A stretch of 7,180 bases of DNA from Clostridia bacterium. Its GTDB lineage: Bacteria > Bacillota > Clostridia > Peptostreptococcales > Anaerovoracaceae. The notes below the pieces were generated by a model. That model was not told where the DNA came from and did no database searches. It was given only the letters and a program-made list of their open reading frames with translations. The position numbers and the translations under genes are program-made. Within the stretch, counting starts at the first letter, position 1; each line of letters begins with the position of its first letter. This document shows positions 1 through 5,995 of this stretch, piece by piece. The DNA is taken from contig BNUG01000080.1 in assembly GCA_025997195.1 (NCBI GenBank), forward strand, positions 1 through 7,180, written 5' to 3'.

Positions 1-154
1 CAAAATCCGGCTCACCGTCATCGAACTTATCGAGCGGCCCGAGATTACGAATGATTTTCTTTCGATTTTTGTATACACCATTGTCATTAATGCTATAGCT
101 TTCTGCTACACGCAAATAGGGTTTCCCGTTATTTTGAAAACAATCAATAAACAT
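1..154 (-). CDS. IS1634-like transposase, N-terminal part (runs off the window)
   Basis: Reading leftward from ATG at 154, 51 codons stay open to the window edge. The peptide begins MFIDCFQNNGKPYLRVAESY and continues with a basic stretch (about residues 34-39) and the motif RNLGPLDKF (40-48). This N-terminal arrangement (a short strand with YLxxVESY, then K/R-rich sequence and NLGxLD) is typical of IS1634-family (IS4 superfamily) DDE transposases, usually about 450-600 aa. The DDE catalytic core is not in view. The start is set by GGGAGGT at 162-168, seven bases upstream; the nearer-looking ATG at 161 meets a stop after five codons. A strong promoter (200-228) lies upstream on the same strand. 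Whether the element is intact cannot be seen. Family call is by motif memory, without a search. Confidence 0.85.
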   Translation of the reverse strand, partial: MFIDCFQNNGKPYLRVAESYSINDNGVYKNRKKIIRNLGPLDKFDDGEPDF

Positions 155-199
155 GATTCATACCTCCCGCACAAAACATATAACCAATAGGTCTATATT

Positions 200-228
200 A
201 ATATATCATATTGAAAGCGCTGTGTCAA
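200..228 (-). promoter_or_regulatory. Promoter of the IS1634-like transposase
   Basis: On the minus strand TTGACA (223-228) is followed by exactly 17 bases and then TATATT (200-205), with a TGA just before the -10 (206-208) that makes it an extended -10. This is almost a consensus sigma-A promoter. Transcription would start near 193 and give a leader of about 40 nt ending in the GGGAGGT ribosome binding site at 162-168. Confidence 0.8.
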
Positions 229-231
229 GCG

Positions 232-269
232 AAAAGTGCTGGAATCTACACGATCCCAGCACTTTTTTT
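232..269. terminator. Strong hairpin with T-run at the outer edge of the IS
   Basis: An 11-bp perfect inverted repeat, AAAAGTGCTGG (232-242) and CCAGCACTTTT (256-266), encloses a 13-nt loop. Read on the plus strand it ends in seven Ts (263-269); on the minus strand it ends in four. It looks like an intrinsic terminator active mainly rightward and perhaps both ways. It lies just upstream of the transposase promoter, where many insertion sequences carry a structure that blocks read-through into the transposase gene. The true IS end is probably within or just beyond it, but I could not identify a terminal inverted repeat or target duplication. Confidence 0.6.
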
Positions 270-326
270 CGACTTTTTCTATTTGGGTTTTCAAAATAGG
301 ATGGTATTTTTCGATGGGATGTTCTG

Positions 327-350
327 TGATACAATGACCCATATGGTTCA
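327..350 (+). promoter_or_regulatory. Candidate extended -10 promoter with overlapping palindromic operator
   Basis: TGATACAAT (327-335) fits an extended -10 element (TGn plus TACAAT); no convincing -35 is seen. Directly after it, TGACCCAT (335-342) and ATGGTTCA (343-350) form a 16-bp palindrome with one mismatched pair, centred where transcription would start. A repressor bound there would block the promoter. The locus suggests a zinc sensor such as Zur, but the site does not resemble the classical Bacillus Zur box, so the regulator is unknown. Confidence 0.3.
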
Positions 351-699
351 CACATCGGAAATCAGAATATTTAGCAAAATCTGCGGCCTGCTGTTTCCCG
401 GTACGCGTCGTATCGCGTTGTTGTTTTGCATTCTTTTCCTTTCCGTCTCTCTGCTTTCTACCGCCTTTATCCTGACGCGCTCTGCGCACGAGCACGACAG
501 GGTTGGTCAGGGCGGGTCGTGCGCGACCTGCGCGCATATCACGGCTGCGGAGAAGTTGCTGAATACGCTCGGCATTGCCTTGACAGGAATCGCGCTTTCT
601 TCTGCAATCCGTCATCTGGTTATTTCTGCACGGAAACCGATCGTTTCCGATGTTGATTTCTTTACGCCAATTTCCTTAAAAGTAAGACTGAATAACTAA
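343..699 (+). CDS. Small two-helix membrane protein with HxH and CxxCxH motifs, upstream of znuA
   Basis: Function unknown. With the ATG at 343 it has 118 residues: a basic N-terminus, a hydrophobic helix (about 24-44), a short segment with H49-E-H51-D and C60-A-T-C63-A-H65, a second hydrophobic helix (about 72-89), and a C-terminus ending ISLKVRLNN. The clustered His and Cys right after the first helix could bind a metal ion such as zinc. Small proteins of this plan sit beside zinc ABC transporters in related anaerobes, as I recall; I infer a role in zinc sensing, capture or handover. The start is uncertain: the frame is open from TTG 211, inside IS-linked sequence, with further ATGs at 301, 319 and 334, and none has a good ribosome binding site. 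ATG 343 would fit leaderless initiation from the promoter at 327-335. Confidence 0.6.
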   Translation: MVHTSEIRIFSKICGLLFPGTRRIALLFCILFLSVSLLSTAFILTRSAHEHDRVGQGGSCATCAHITAAEKLLNTLGIALTGIALSSAIRHLVISARKPIVSDVDFFTPISLKVRLNN

Positions 700-728
700 A
701 GAAGCTTCACACGGGATATTCCGCATAG

Positions 729-748
729 ATTCCCGCCTGCGCGGGAAT
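729..748. repeat. REP-like palindrome (ATTCCCGC / GCGGGAAT)
   Basis: Perfect 8-bp arms ATTCCCGC (729-736) and GCGGGAAT (741-748) enclose the loop CTGC. With its flank GTCATTCCCGC on the minus strand it matches the widespread REP-type repeat whose chance translation contains SFPRRRES, which is visible in the minus-strand reading here. Nearby, GAATGACAGTGT (745-756) recurs with one change as GAATGACCGTGT (766-777), so the unit may be longer than the palindrome. No T-run follows, so it is not an ordinary terminator. It separates the small membrane gene from znuA and could affect mRNA stability between them. Confidence 0.65.
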
Positions 749-828
749 GACAGTGTAGTTCGAAGGAATGACCGTGTTTTGCAATACTCTTTGCCTATTA
801 CCCGTAAATCGATAGCGGAGGTTTTGAT

Positions 829-1854
829 ATGAAACGATTGTTTTCTATTGTTCTTATTATTTTTATGGCGCTCGTGCCAGCGGCGCTGATGGCCGGCTGC
901 GCCCATGAGGGTCATCCTATGTCCGGCGGTAACTTAGCCGGTGATTCCGGAGAAAATACCGACGGCAAAATCAGCATAGTTGCCACCATTTTTCCGCCCT
1001 ATGATTTCGCGCGTGAGATCGCGGGCGACAAAGCGAAGGTAAGCATGCTCCTTCCGCCGGCTTCGGAAAGCCATTCTTACGAGCCGACGCCGCAGGACAT
1101 CATTCAAATTCAAAACTGCGATGTGTTCATTTATGTCGGCGGCGAATCCGACGAATGGATCAATGAAATATTGGCGTCAATGGATGCCGGGAAAAAGAAA
1201 ATCATTACGCTCATGGATTGTGTGGAAGTGAAGGAAGAAGAAGTCGTCGAAGGCATGCAGGACGAGGATGAGGAAGAGGAAGAGGAAGCAGCGGATGTAT
1301 CTAACGCTGAGGAACCCGAGACGCCGGAATACGATGAGCATGTCTGGACTTCACCGCGCAACGCGGAACTGATGGTGCAAAAAATATCAGAGGCACTCTG
1401 TGAGGCCGACGCAGCAAATGCAAATACTTATGAAAAAAATACCGAGATCTACCTCGGTAAATTGGAAGACTTAGACGCGAAGTTTCAGGCGGTCGCGGAT
1501 AACGCATTCAGAAAGACCGTCGTTTTCGGCGACCGCTTCCCTTTCCGCTATTTTGCGGACGCCTACGGTCTTTCCTACTTCGCCGCTTTCCCCGGCTGCT
1601 CTACGGAAACGGAACCGAGTGCGGCTACGGTCAAATTCCTGATCGACAAAATCAACACAGAAAAAATCCCAGTGATTTTTCACATTGAACTTTCTAGCGA
1701 GAAGATGGCCGGTACCATCAGCGAGGCGACCGGAGCGGAGGTTCGGCTGCTTCATGCCTGCCACAATATTTCGAAAGCGGATTTCGAAAGCGGCGTGAGT
1801 TATCTGGATTTGATGACGCGAAATGTAGATGCGTTAAAGGAGGCGCTGAACTGA
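829..1854 (+). CDS. znuA: Zinc ABC transporter, substrate-binding lipoprotein (ZnuA/AdcA type)
   Basis: 341-residue extracellular lipoprotein of the cluster A-I (TroA/ZnuA) family that captures Zn(II) for the ZnuBC importer encoded just downstream. The signal peptide ends at L20-M-A-G-C24, so Cys24 should be lipidated. H26 and H29 follow directly. The binding-protein fold runs from about residue 47: SHSYEPTP with H82, then H171 in DEHVW, two expected zinc ligands. Between them the usual His-rich loop is replaced by an acidic one (about 136-170, with E148-E153). Where classical ZnuA has His in HxAFxYFxxxYGL, this protein has GDRFPFRYFADAYGL (from G234), putting Arg at that position; H285, E287, H309 and H312 could substitute. 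The start is fixed by GGAGG at 817-821. The next gene begins one base after the stop. Confidence 0.93.
   Translation: MKRLFSIVLIIFMALVPAALMAGCAHEGHPMSGGNLAGDSGENTDGKISIVATIFPPYDFAREIAGDKAKVSMLLPPASESHSYEPTPQDIIQIQNCDVFIYVGGESDEWINEILASMDAGKKKIITLMDCVEVKEEEVVEGMQDEDEEEEEEAADVSNAEEPETPEYDEHVWTSPRNAELMVQKISEALCEADAANANTYEKNTEIYLGKLEDLDAKFQAVADNAFRKTVVFGDRFPFRYFADAYGLSYFAAFPGCSTETEPSAATVKFLIDKINTEKIPVIFHIELSSEKMAGTISEATGAEVRLLHACHNISKADFESGVSYLDLMTRNVDALKEALN
1264..1287 (+). repeat. GAGGAA hexanucleotide repeat within znuA
   Basis: One degenerate copy (GAGGAT, 1264-1269) is followed by three perfect GAGGAA copies (1270-1287), encoding the Glu-rich loop of ZnuA (residues 146-153). Changes in copy number would stay in frame and only lengthen or shorten the acidic loop. 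Confidence 0.7.
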
Positions 1855-1855
1855 T

Positions 1856-2575
1856 ATGGCACTGATTACCTGCAGGGACGCCTCTTTCTCCTATGAAGGC
1901 AGGGTCGCCGTAAGCGGTCTCAATTTCGAGGTCCGAAGCGGCGACTACCTATGCCTTGTCGGCGAAAACGGCTCCGGCAAAAGCACGCTGATCAAGGGGC
2001 TATTGTGTCTAAAAACCCCGTCGGCCGGAAGCGTCTTCTTCGGTGACGGACTTCGGGCAAATGAAGTCGGCTACCTGCCGCAGCAGACCGCCGCGCAAAA
2101 GGACTTCCCCGCCAGCGCCTACGAAGTCGTCTTATCCGGACGCCTGAGCCGGCGCGGCATTCGGCCATTCTACGCAAAGGCCGACAAATTAGCGGCGACC
2201 AAAAACATCGAACGGCTCGGCATCGAGAACCTGAAAAACCGCTGCTACCGGGAATTGTCCGGCGGCCAGCAGCAGCGCGTATTGCTCGCGCGGGCGCTCT
2301 GTGCCACGAAAAAACTGCTGCTGCTCGACGAGCCGGTAGCCGGCCTCGACCCGCTGGTCACACAGGAACTGTACCGGGAAATCGAAAAGATCAACCGCGA
2401 AACGGGCATCACTGTCATCATGGTTTCGCACGATATTTCCGGAGCAGTCAGGTATGCCGGCCATATCCTGCACCTGAACGGCACGCAGGTATTTTTCGGA
2501 ACGACGGCGGAATATACGGCGTCAGAGATCGGCGCCGGATTTATGGAAGGGAAGAGAAGGGGAATCACACAATGA
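1856..2575 (+). CDS. znuC: Zinc ABC transporter, ATP-binding protein
   Basis: 239-residue cytoplasmic ATPase that drives zinc import through the neighbouring permease. All hallmarks are present: A-loop Tyr13, Walker A GENGSGKST (36-44), Q-loop in YLPQQ (Q76/Q77), ABC signature LSGGQ (134-138), Walker B LLLLDEP with D158 and E159, D-loop AGLD, and H-loop VSHD with H192. Length is normal for ZnuC/AdcC/MntB-type ATPases; zinc rather than manganese is inferred from the ZnuA partner. ATG 1856 lies one base after the znuA stop, with AAAGGAGG at 1836-1843 inside the end of znuA. The stop overlaps the znuB start in an ATGA, which implies translational coupling. Confidence 0.95.
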   Translation: MALITCRDASFSYEGRVAVSGLNFEVRSGDYLCLVGENGSGKSTLIKGLLCLKTPSAGSVFFGDGLRANEVGYLPQQTAAQKDFPASAYEVVLSGRLSRRGIRPFYAKADKLAATKNIERLGIENLKNRCYRELSGGQQQRVLLARALCATKKLLLLDEPVAGLDPLVTQELYREIEKINRETGITVIMVSHDISGAVRYAGHILHLNGTQVFFGTTAEYTASEIGAGFMEGKRRGITQ

Positions 2576-3411
2576 TGGAAACACTGACTGAAATGTTCGC
2601 CTATACCTTCCTCGTCCGCGCTGTCATCGTTGGCTTGTTGGTTTCCCTGTGCGCGTCCCTCCTGGGCGTAAGCCTTGTACTCAAGCGCTATTCCATGATC
2701 GGCGACGGCCTTTCCAACGTCGGCTTTGGGACGCTGGCGATCGCGACGGCGATGAATGCCGCGCCGCTGACTGTGTCCATTCCCGTCGTTGTGCTCGCTG
2801 CCTTTCTGCTGCTGCGCATCAGCGAGAACAGCAAGATCAAAGGCGACGCGGCGATCGCGCTGATTTCCTCCAGTGCGCTGGCGATCGGCGTGGTCGTTAT
2901 TTCCCTGACGACCGGCATGAATACGGACGTCTGTGGCTATCTGTTCGGCAGCATCCTCGCCATGAGCAAGGGCGATGTCGTGCTCAGCGTGGTGCTGGCC
3001 ATCGTGGTGCTGACCCTGTTCGTACTCTGCTACAACAAGATCTTCGCGGTCACCTTCGATGAAAATTTCGCCCGGGCCACCGGCACCCGGACGGGCTTAT
3101 ACAATATGCTGATCGCCTTCCTGACGGCGATCACGATCGTACTCGGCATGCGCATGATGGGTGCGCTGCTTATCTCCAGTCTGATCATCTTCCCCGCGCT
3201 CACCTCCATGCGCGTCTGCAAAAAATTCAAGACCGTGACGGTCTGCGCGGCCTTCGTGTCGGTGATCTGCTTTTTCATCGGCGTGGTTGTCTCGTATCTC
3301 TATGCCACGCCAACCGGCGCCAGCGTCGTCCTCGTGAACCTCGCGGTGTTTCTGCTTTTCTGGGCAGTGAGATCCGGCGGCACTATTATGAAAGGAAAGA
3401 AGATTTTATGA
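2572..3411 (+). CDS. znuB: Zinc ABC transporter, permease (ABC-3 family)
   Basis: 279-residue integral membrane protein of the ABC-3 (ZnuB/MntC/TroC) permease family, forming the zinc channel as a homodimer with ZnuC. About eight hydrophobic helices can be read, for example near 15-37, 66-82, 91-113, 131-153, 176-205, 222-245 and 250-268. The family motif GDxLSH after the first helix appears as GDGLSN, so Asn49 (AAC, 2716-2718) replaces a usually conserved His. The cytoplasmic FDENFARATG segment (about 163-172) matches the FDPExAxxxG region thought to contact the ATPase. The first ATG (2572) overlaps the znuC stop; the adjacent ATG 2575 is equally possible. A GAAGGGG site lies at 2556-2562. 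Its own stop overlaps the next gene in an ATGA. Confidence 0.93.
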   Translation: MMETLTEMFAYTFLVRAVIVGLLVSLCASLLGVSLVLKRYSMIGDGLSNVGFGTLAIATAMNAAPLTVSIPVVVLAAFLLLRISENSKIKGDAAIALISSSALAIGVVVISLTTGMNTDVCGYLFGSILAMSKGDVVLSVVLAIVVLTLFVLCYNKIFAVTFDENFARATGTRTGLYNMLIAFLTAITIVLGMRMMGALLISSLIIFPALTSMRVCKKFKTVTVCAAFVSVICFFIGVVVSYLYATPTGASVVLVNLAVFLLFWAVRSGGTIMKGKKIL

Positions 3412-4049
3412 AAAAGAAGGATTTGGAAATGAGAAAGTTAAGCCTGTTGCTGTTTGTCGTTTTTCTAATCGTCCTGACGGGCTGCGCGGCGAAAGATCCG
3501 GATGCTCAGGCAGTTAAGGATGGTAAAGTCGTTCCCGAAGTGAACATTCAACGCAATGCGACAGACGAGCCGATCGGCGAAGAGCCTGATCCCGCCGCAG
3601 ACAGTGCCCGGTCAGACGACGCGCTCGCTGTCATAGATGCGATGGGAATCACTGCGATCCCTGCTCCAAAAGCGGAGGCGCAGGCGGACGATGTGATCGA
3701 AATCACGGAAAAAATGTTCATCGCGCAGTGCAATGATATTTATCTGAACCCTGATGACTACACCGGCAAAACCATCCGCATCGAAGGCATGTACAATGAA
3801 GTTGCGGATACGGACGGGATCACTTATCTGTCAGTGATTCGAAACGGCCCCGGGTGCTGCGGCAACGACGGCGTCGCCGGATTTGAATTTACGGATGCGG
3901 ACGCGCTTGACTGTCAGATCGGCGACTGGATTTCGGTGGAAGGGATCGTCACACCGCTTGTCCTATTCGAAGGCGTTGAAACGGTCGTTATCGGCGAAGC
4001 AAAGGTGACCGTCAAAACGGAGCGCGGCGCGGAATATGTGACACAGTAA
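3408..4049 (+). CDS. Zinc-operon lipoprotein with CCGND motif (DUF1980/TIGR03943-like)
   Basis: 213-residue predicted lipoprotein of unknown function. The signal peptide ends in LTGC (lipobox 23-26, Cys26 lipidated). A Pro/Asp/Ala-rich linker of low complexity (about 27-95) leads to a compact C-terminal domain (about 98-213) with QCND (C108), YTGKTIRIEG, GPGCCGNDG (C150, C151) and GDWISVEGIV. The pattern of a paired Cys with Asp followed by a WxxVxG strand recalls the C-terminal region of DUF1980/TIGR03943 (YcgQ-like) proteins; this assignment is tentative. The three cysteines could bind a metal at the cell surface. ATG 3408 overlaps the znuB stop, so it is co-translated with the transporter. 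ATG 3429, with AAGGA at 3417-3421 seven bases upstream, gives a more typical signal peptide and may be the real start. No terminator is evident after the stop. Confidence 0.75.
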   Translation: MKKKDLEMRKLSLLLFVVFLIVLTGCAAKDPDAQAVKDGKVVPEVNIQRNATDEPIGEEPDPAADSARSDDALAVIDAMGITAIPAPKAEAQADDVIEITEKMFIAQCNDIYLNPDDYTGKTIRIEGMYNEVADTDGITYLSVIRNGPGCCGNDGVAGFEFTDADALDCQIGDWISVEGIVTPLVLFEGVETVVIGEAKVTVKTERGAEYVTQ

Positions 4050-4077
4050 CGGAATCTCTTCATGGCGAGTAGGTCCC

Positions 4078-4151
4078 ATTGTGTGATAATTCCTCTTCCA
4101 AGTCATGAAATTGTGTGATTTTTTGCTCAAAATATCTTGCATTTATGTGAT
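4078..4151 (+). promoter_or_regulatory. Three TGTGAT motifs at exact 32-bp spacing before the ATPase gene
   Basis: TGTGAT occurs at 4082-4087, 4114-4119 and 4146-4151, each 32 bp (about three helical turns) from the next. The first two share the longer ATTGTGTGAT (4078-4087 and 4110-4119); the third is ATTTATGTGAT (4141-4151) and lies inside the promoter spacer. Same-face, evenly phased direct repeats ending in a promoter look like cooperative binding sites for a regulator, possibly the ATPase itself. The intervening sequences are not alike, so this is not a simple tandem duplication. Confidence 0.5.
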
Positions 4152-4165
4152 ATAGTGAATATATT
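4137..4165 (+). promoter_or_regulatory. Promoter of the AAA_14/DUF4143 ATPase gene
   Basis: TTGCAT (4137-4142), a 17-base spacer and TATATT (4160-4165) form a good sigma-A-type promoter. Transcription would start near 4172, just before the GGAGG at 4174-4178, giving a very short leader of about 14 nt. The third TGTGAT motif sits in the spacer, so a protein bound there would compete with RNA polymerase. Confidence 0.6.
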
Positions 4166-4185
4166 CAAAGGATGGAGGATAGGTT

Positions 4186-5511
4186 ATGAAACGCACGATT
4201 TTACGTGAACTCGAGAGTTGGAAGGATTCACCAAACCGAAAGCCACTCATTTTAAAGGGCGCAAGACAAGTTGGAAAGACTTGGGTGGTGAAAGAATTCG
4301 GGCGGCAATTTTATGATGATGTTGCCTACTTCAGTTTCGATGAACAACAGGAACTCGGACAGTTCTTCGTAACAACAAAAAACGTAAATCGAATTCTTGA
4401 AAATCTGACCGTAGTCAACGAACATCCGATTCATCCCGGGAAGACGCTGATTGTTTTTGATGAGATACAGGAATGCAATCCGGCGCTGGGAGCCCTAAAA
4501 TACTTTTGCGAGAATGCGCCGGACTATCACGTCGCCTGTGCAGGCTCATTGCTCGGCGTGACAATAGAGGGTTCTTTTCCGGTAGGCAAGGTGGATTTTT
4601 TGGATATGTGGCCAATGACGTTCCTTGAATTTCTGGAGGCAAACGGCGATGAAAACCTCTCGACCTATATTCGGGAACTGAACAAAATTGAAAATATTCC
4701 AGATGCGTTCCTCAATCCCCTGCACGAAAAACTAAAGATATATTTCCTTACCGGCGGAATGCCTGAGGCGGTGCTTGCCTGGACGCAGGATCGGAACATC
4801 ACGCGCACAGAGACCGTTCAGACGGCAATTTTGGAAGCATACCGCAGAGATTTTTCCAAACACGCAGAAAAAAAAGATCGCTTAAAGATTCTTCATATTT
4901 GGGATTCGATCCCTTCGCAATTGTCGCGCGAAAACAAAAAATTTTTGTACGGCGCCGCGAAAAGCGGAGCGCGGGCTCGTGAGTATGAAGATGCCATTGA
5001 ATGGTTGGTGTCTGCCGGACTCGTATACAAAATCTATCGAATCGAAAAGCCGGGTTTACCGCTTTCCGCTTATGATGACTTGTCTGCATTCAAACTCTAT
5101 TTGTCGGATGTAGGATTGCTGCGAAAATTATCAGGGCTGGCACCGTCCGCCTTTGCGGAAGGCGATCGCCTCTTTGAAGAATTTCGCGGAGCATTTGCCG
5201 AAAACTACGTACTTCAATCCCTAAAGACAATGTTCTCCCTGTCGCCGCGCTATTGGTCGCAGTCACATCCGCTAAGAGAAGTGGATTTCATCCTTCAATA
5301 TGACAATCATGTCCTTCCCGTCGAGGTAAAATCCGGAACGCAAACAGCCAGTGAAAGTCTGCGAACCTATCGGGATAGATTTTCAAAAGACACCCCGCTG
5401 CGTGTAAGGTTTTCCAAAAAAAATCTCACACTGGACGGAGACATCCTCAACATCCCGCTTCCGCTTGCCGGCATCGCAGATCGGCTCATTGGCCTGACGG
5501 AATTGGTATAA
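4186..5511 (+). CDS. AAA+ ATPase with DUF4143 nuclease-like C-terminal domain
   Basis: 441-residue cytoplasmic ATPase of the AAA_14 (PF13173) plus DUF4143 (PF13635) family, common in gut anaerobes; its cellular role is not established. Walker A is GARQVGKT (25-32), Walker B TLIVFDEIQE (87-96), and ACAGSLLG (about residues 115-122) fits a sensor-1 region. The middle contains GGMPEAV and AYRRDF, typical of the family. The C-terminal domain has REVDFIL (D367) and LPVEVKSG (E380, K382), a D...ExK pattern like PD-(D/E)xK nucleases, so nuclease activity is possible but unproven. Length is normal and the frame intact. GGAGG at 4174-4178 sets the start. It has its own promoter and looks more A/T-rich than the znu genes, suggesting separate acquisition. 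No partner gene is adjacent. Confidence 0.9.
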   Translation: MKRTILRELESWKDSPNRKPLILKGARQVGKTWVVKEFGRQFYDDVAYFSFDEQQELGQFFVTTKNVNRILENLTVVNEHPIHPGKTLIVFDEIQECNPALGALKYFCENAPDYHVACAGSLLGVTIEGSFPVGKVDFLDMWPMTFLEFLEANGDENLSTYIRELNKIENIPDAFLNPLHEKLKIYFLTGGMPEAVLAWTQDRNITRTETVQTAILEAYRRDFSKHAEKKDRLKILHIWDSIPSQLSRENKKFLYGAAKSGARAREYEDAIEWLVSAGLVYKIYRIEKPGLPLSAYDDLSAFKLYLSDVGLLRKLSGLAPSAFAEGDRLFEEFRGAFAENYVLQSLKTMFSLSPRYWSQSHPLREVDFILQYDNHVLPVEVKSGTQTASESLRTYRDRFSKDTPLRVRFSKKNLTLDGDILNIPLPLAGIADRLIGLTELV

Positions 5512-5577
5512 ATCCGGAATTGGATAAGAAATTACCAAGACATTCTTTTGCAAGAAGGCGTAGGATAGGAGCGGTAG

Positions 5578-5610
5578 GAGAAATGAGGTTCGCTTTTGAT
5601 TTCGTTTCTC
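5578..5610 (+). other. Hairpin in the ATPase-riboswitch gap
   Basis: GAGAAATGA (5578-5586) can pair with TCGTTTCTC (5602-5610) over nine positions including one G-U, with a 15-nt loop. No T-run follows, so it is a weak candidate for ending the ATPase transcript. The rest of 5512-5630 shows only a second copy of GGAATTGG (5499-5506 and 5516-5523). A poor promoter candidate for the riboswitch, TTGATT (5596-5601) with TGAATA 17 bases on (5619-5624), overlaps the hairpin. Confidence 0.3.
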
Positions 5611-5630
5611 AGAAAAACTGAATAGCAAAA

Positions 5631-5801
5631 GTGTTTTGGGTATAAGGGAACCGGGTTAAAATCCCGGACTGCAAACCACAACCGTAATTGCTGACAAAGG
5701 CGCAGGAGCGAAAAGCTCAGTCATTGCCCGTTCTGTAGCGGAACAGGTGAGAAGGCGCGCCGGAGGCTGACGCAAAAGTCGGGAGACCTGCCTGAAAATA
5801 C
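5631..5801 (+). ncRNA. Cobalamin (B12) riboswitch
   Basis: The region carries conserved cobalamin aptamer elements in order: closing stem P1, GTGTTTT (5631-5637) with AAAATAC (5795-5801); GGGAA followed by a CCGGG/CCCGG stem (5651-5655 with 5663-5667); the segment ending GCTGAC (5690-5695); a GAGC/GCTC hairpin (5706-5709, 5715-5718); GAGAAGGCGC (5749-5758); and the B12 box AGTCGGGAGACCTGCC (5777-5792). Bound cobalamin normally shuts such switches off. Here the aptamer precedes an intrinsic terminator (5909-5940) and a secreted protein with a transcobalamin-like domain, a consistent pairing of signal and target. Exact ends may differ by several bases. Confidence 0.92.
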
Positions 5802-5908
5802 ATTGTAAACAAACGTTCTTGGGTTGACGGAGAACAGTTGCTTTATTATTTTTGCACAGTCTGTTTTGTGGATTTGACAGTGCATCAAATTGGCGGTTGT
5901 GCTGCTTG

Positions 5909-5940
5909 GCGGCTCCTGAACGGGGGTCGCTGTTCTTTTT
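5909..5940 (+). terminator. Intrinsic terminator, likely riboswitch expression platform
   Basis: GCGGCTCC (5909-5916) pairs with GGGGTCGC (5923-5930) over eight positions including two G-U pairs, followed by TGTTCTTTTT (5931-5940). It lies between the cobalamin aptamer and the gene's ribosome binding site, the expected place for ligand-induced premature termination. Upstream, TGCACAGTC (5853-5861) can pair with GACAGTGCA (5876-5884) with one mismatch and may contribute to the platform. I could not identify a clear antiterminator. The rest of 5802-5995 shows no gene; the reading frame open from 5852 overlaps this structure and has no ribosome binding site. Confidence 0.6.
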
Positions 5941-5995
5941 GGGGTTCACATATACAAACGTCGTAGCTGTAAGAACCGAGGTAAAGGAGAATGAA

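Noticed and set aside
193..615. Minus-strand open frame of 140 codons opposite the small membrane protein gene
   Set aside because: It is Arg/Lys/Gln-rich without family motifs, lacks a ribosome binding site, and overlaps the IS promoter and hairpin; the plus-strand frame has helices and conserved-looking His/Cys motifs.
676..915. Minus-strand frame containing SFPRRRES
   Set aside because: This is the familiar chance translation of a REP-type palindrome and overlaps the znuA signal peptide region.
1131..1361. Minus-strand Ser-rich frame
   Set aside because: It is the antisense reading of the GAGGAA repeat and acidic loop of znuA.
2649..3062. 137-codon plus-strand frame inside znuB
   Set aside because: Arg/His-rich out-of-frame shadow of a clearly coding ABC permease gene in GC-rich sequence.
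4078..4173. Possible mini-CRISPR because motifs recur every 32 bp
   Set aside because: Only 6-10 bases are shared per unit, with no full repeat/spacer alternation and no cas genes; regulatory sites are more likely.
5852..5995. N-terminal extension of the DUF4430 gene from 5852
   Set aside because: That stretch includes the terminator and riboswitch platform, has no ribosome binding site, and the signal peptide begins at ATG 5996 behind AAAGGAG.
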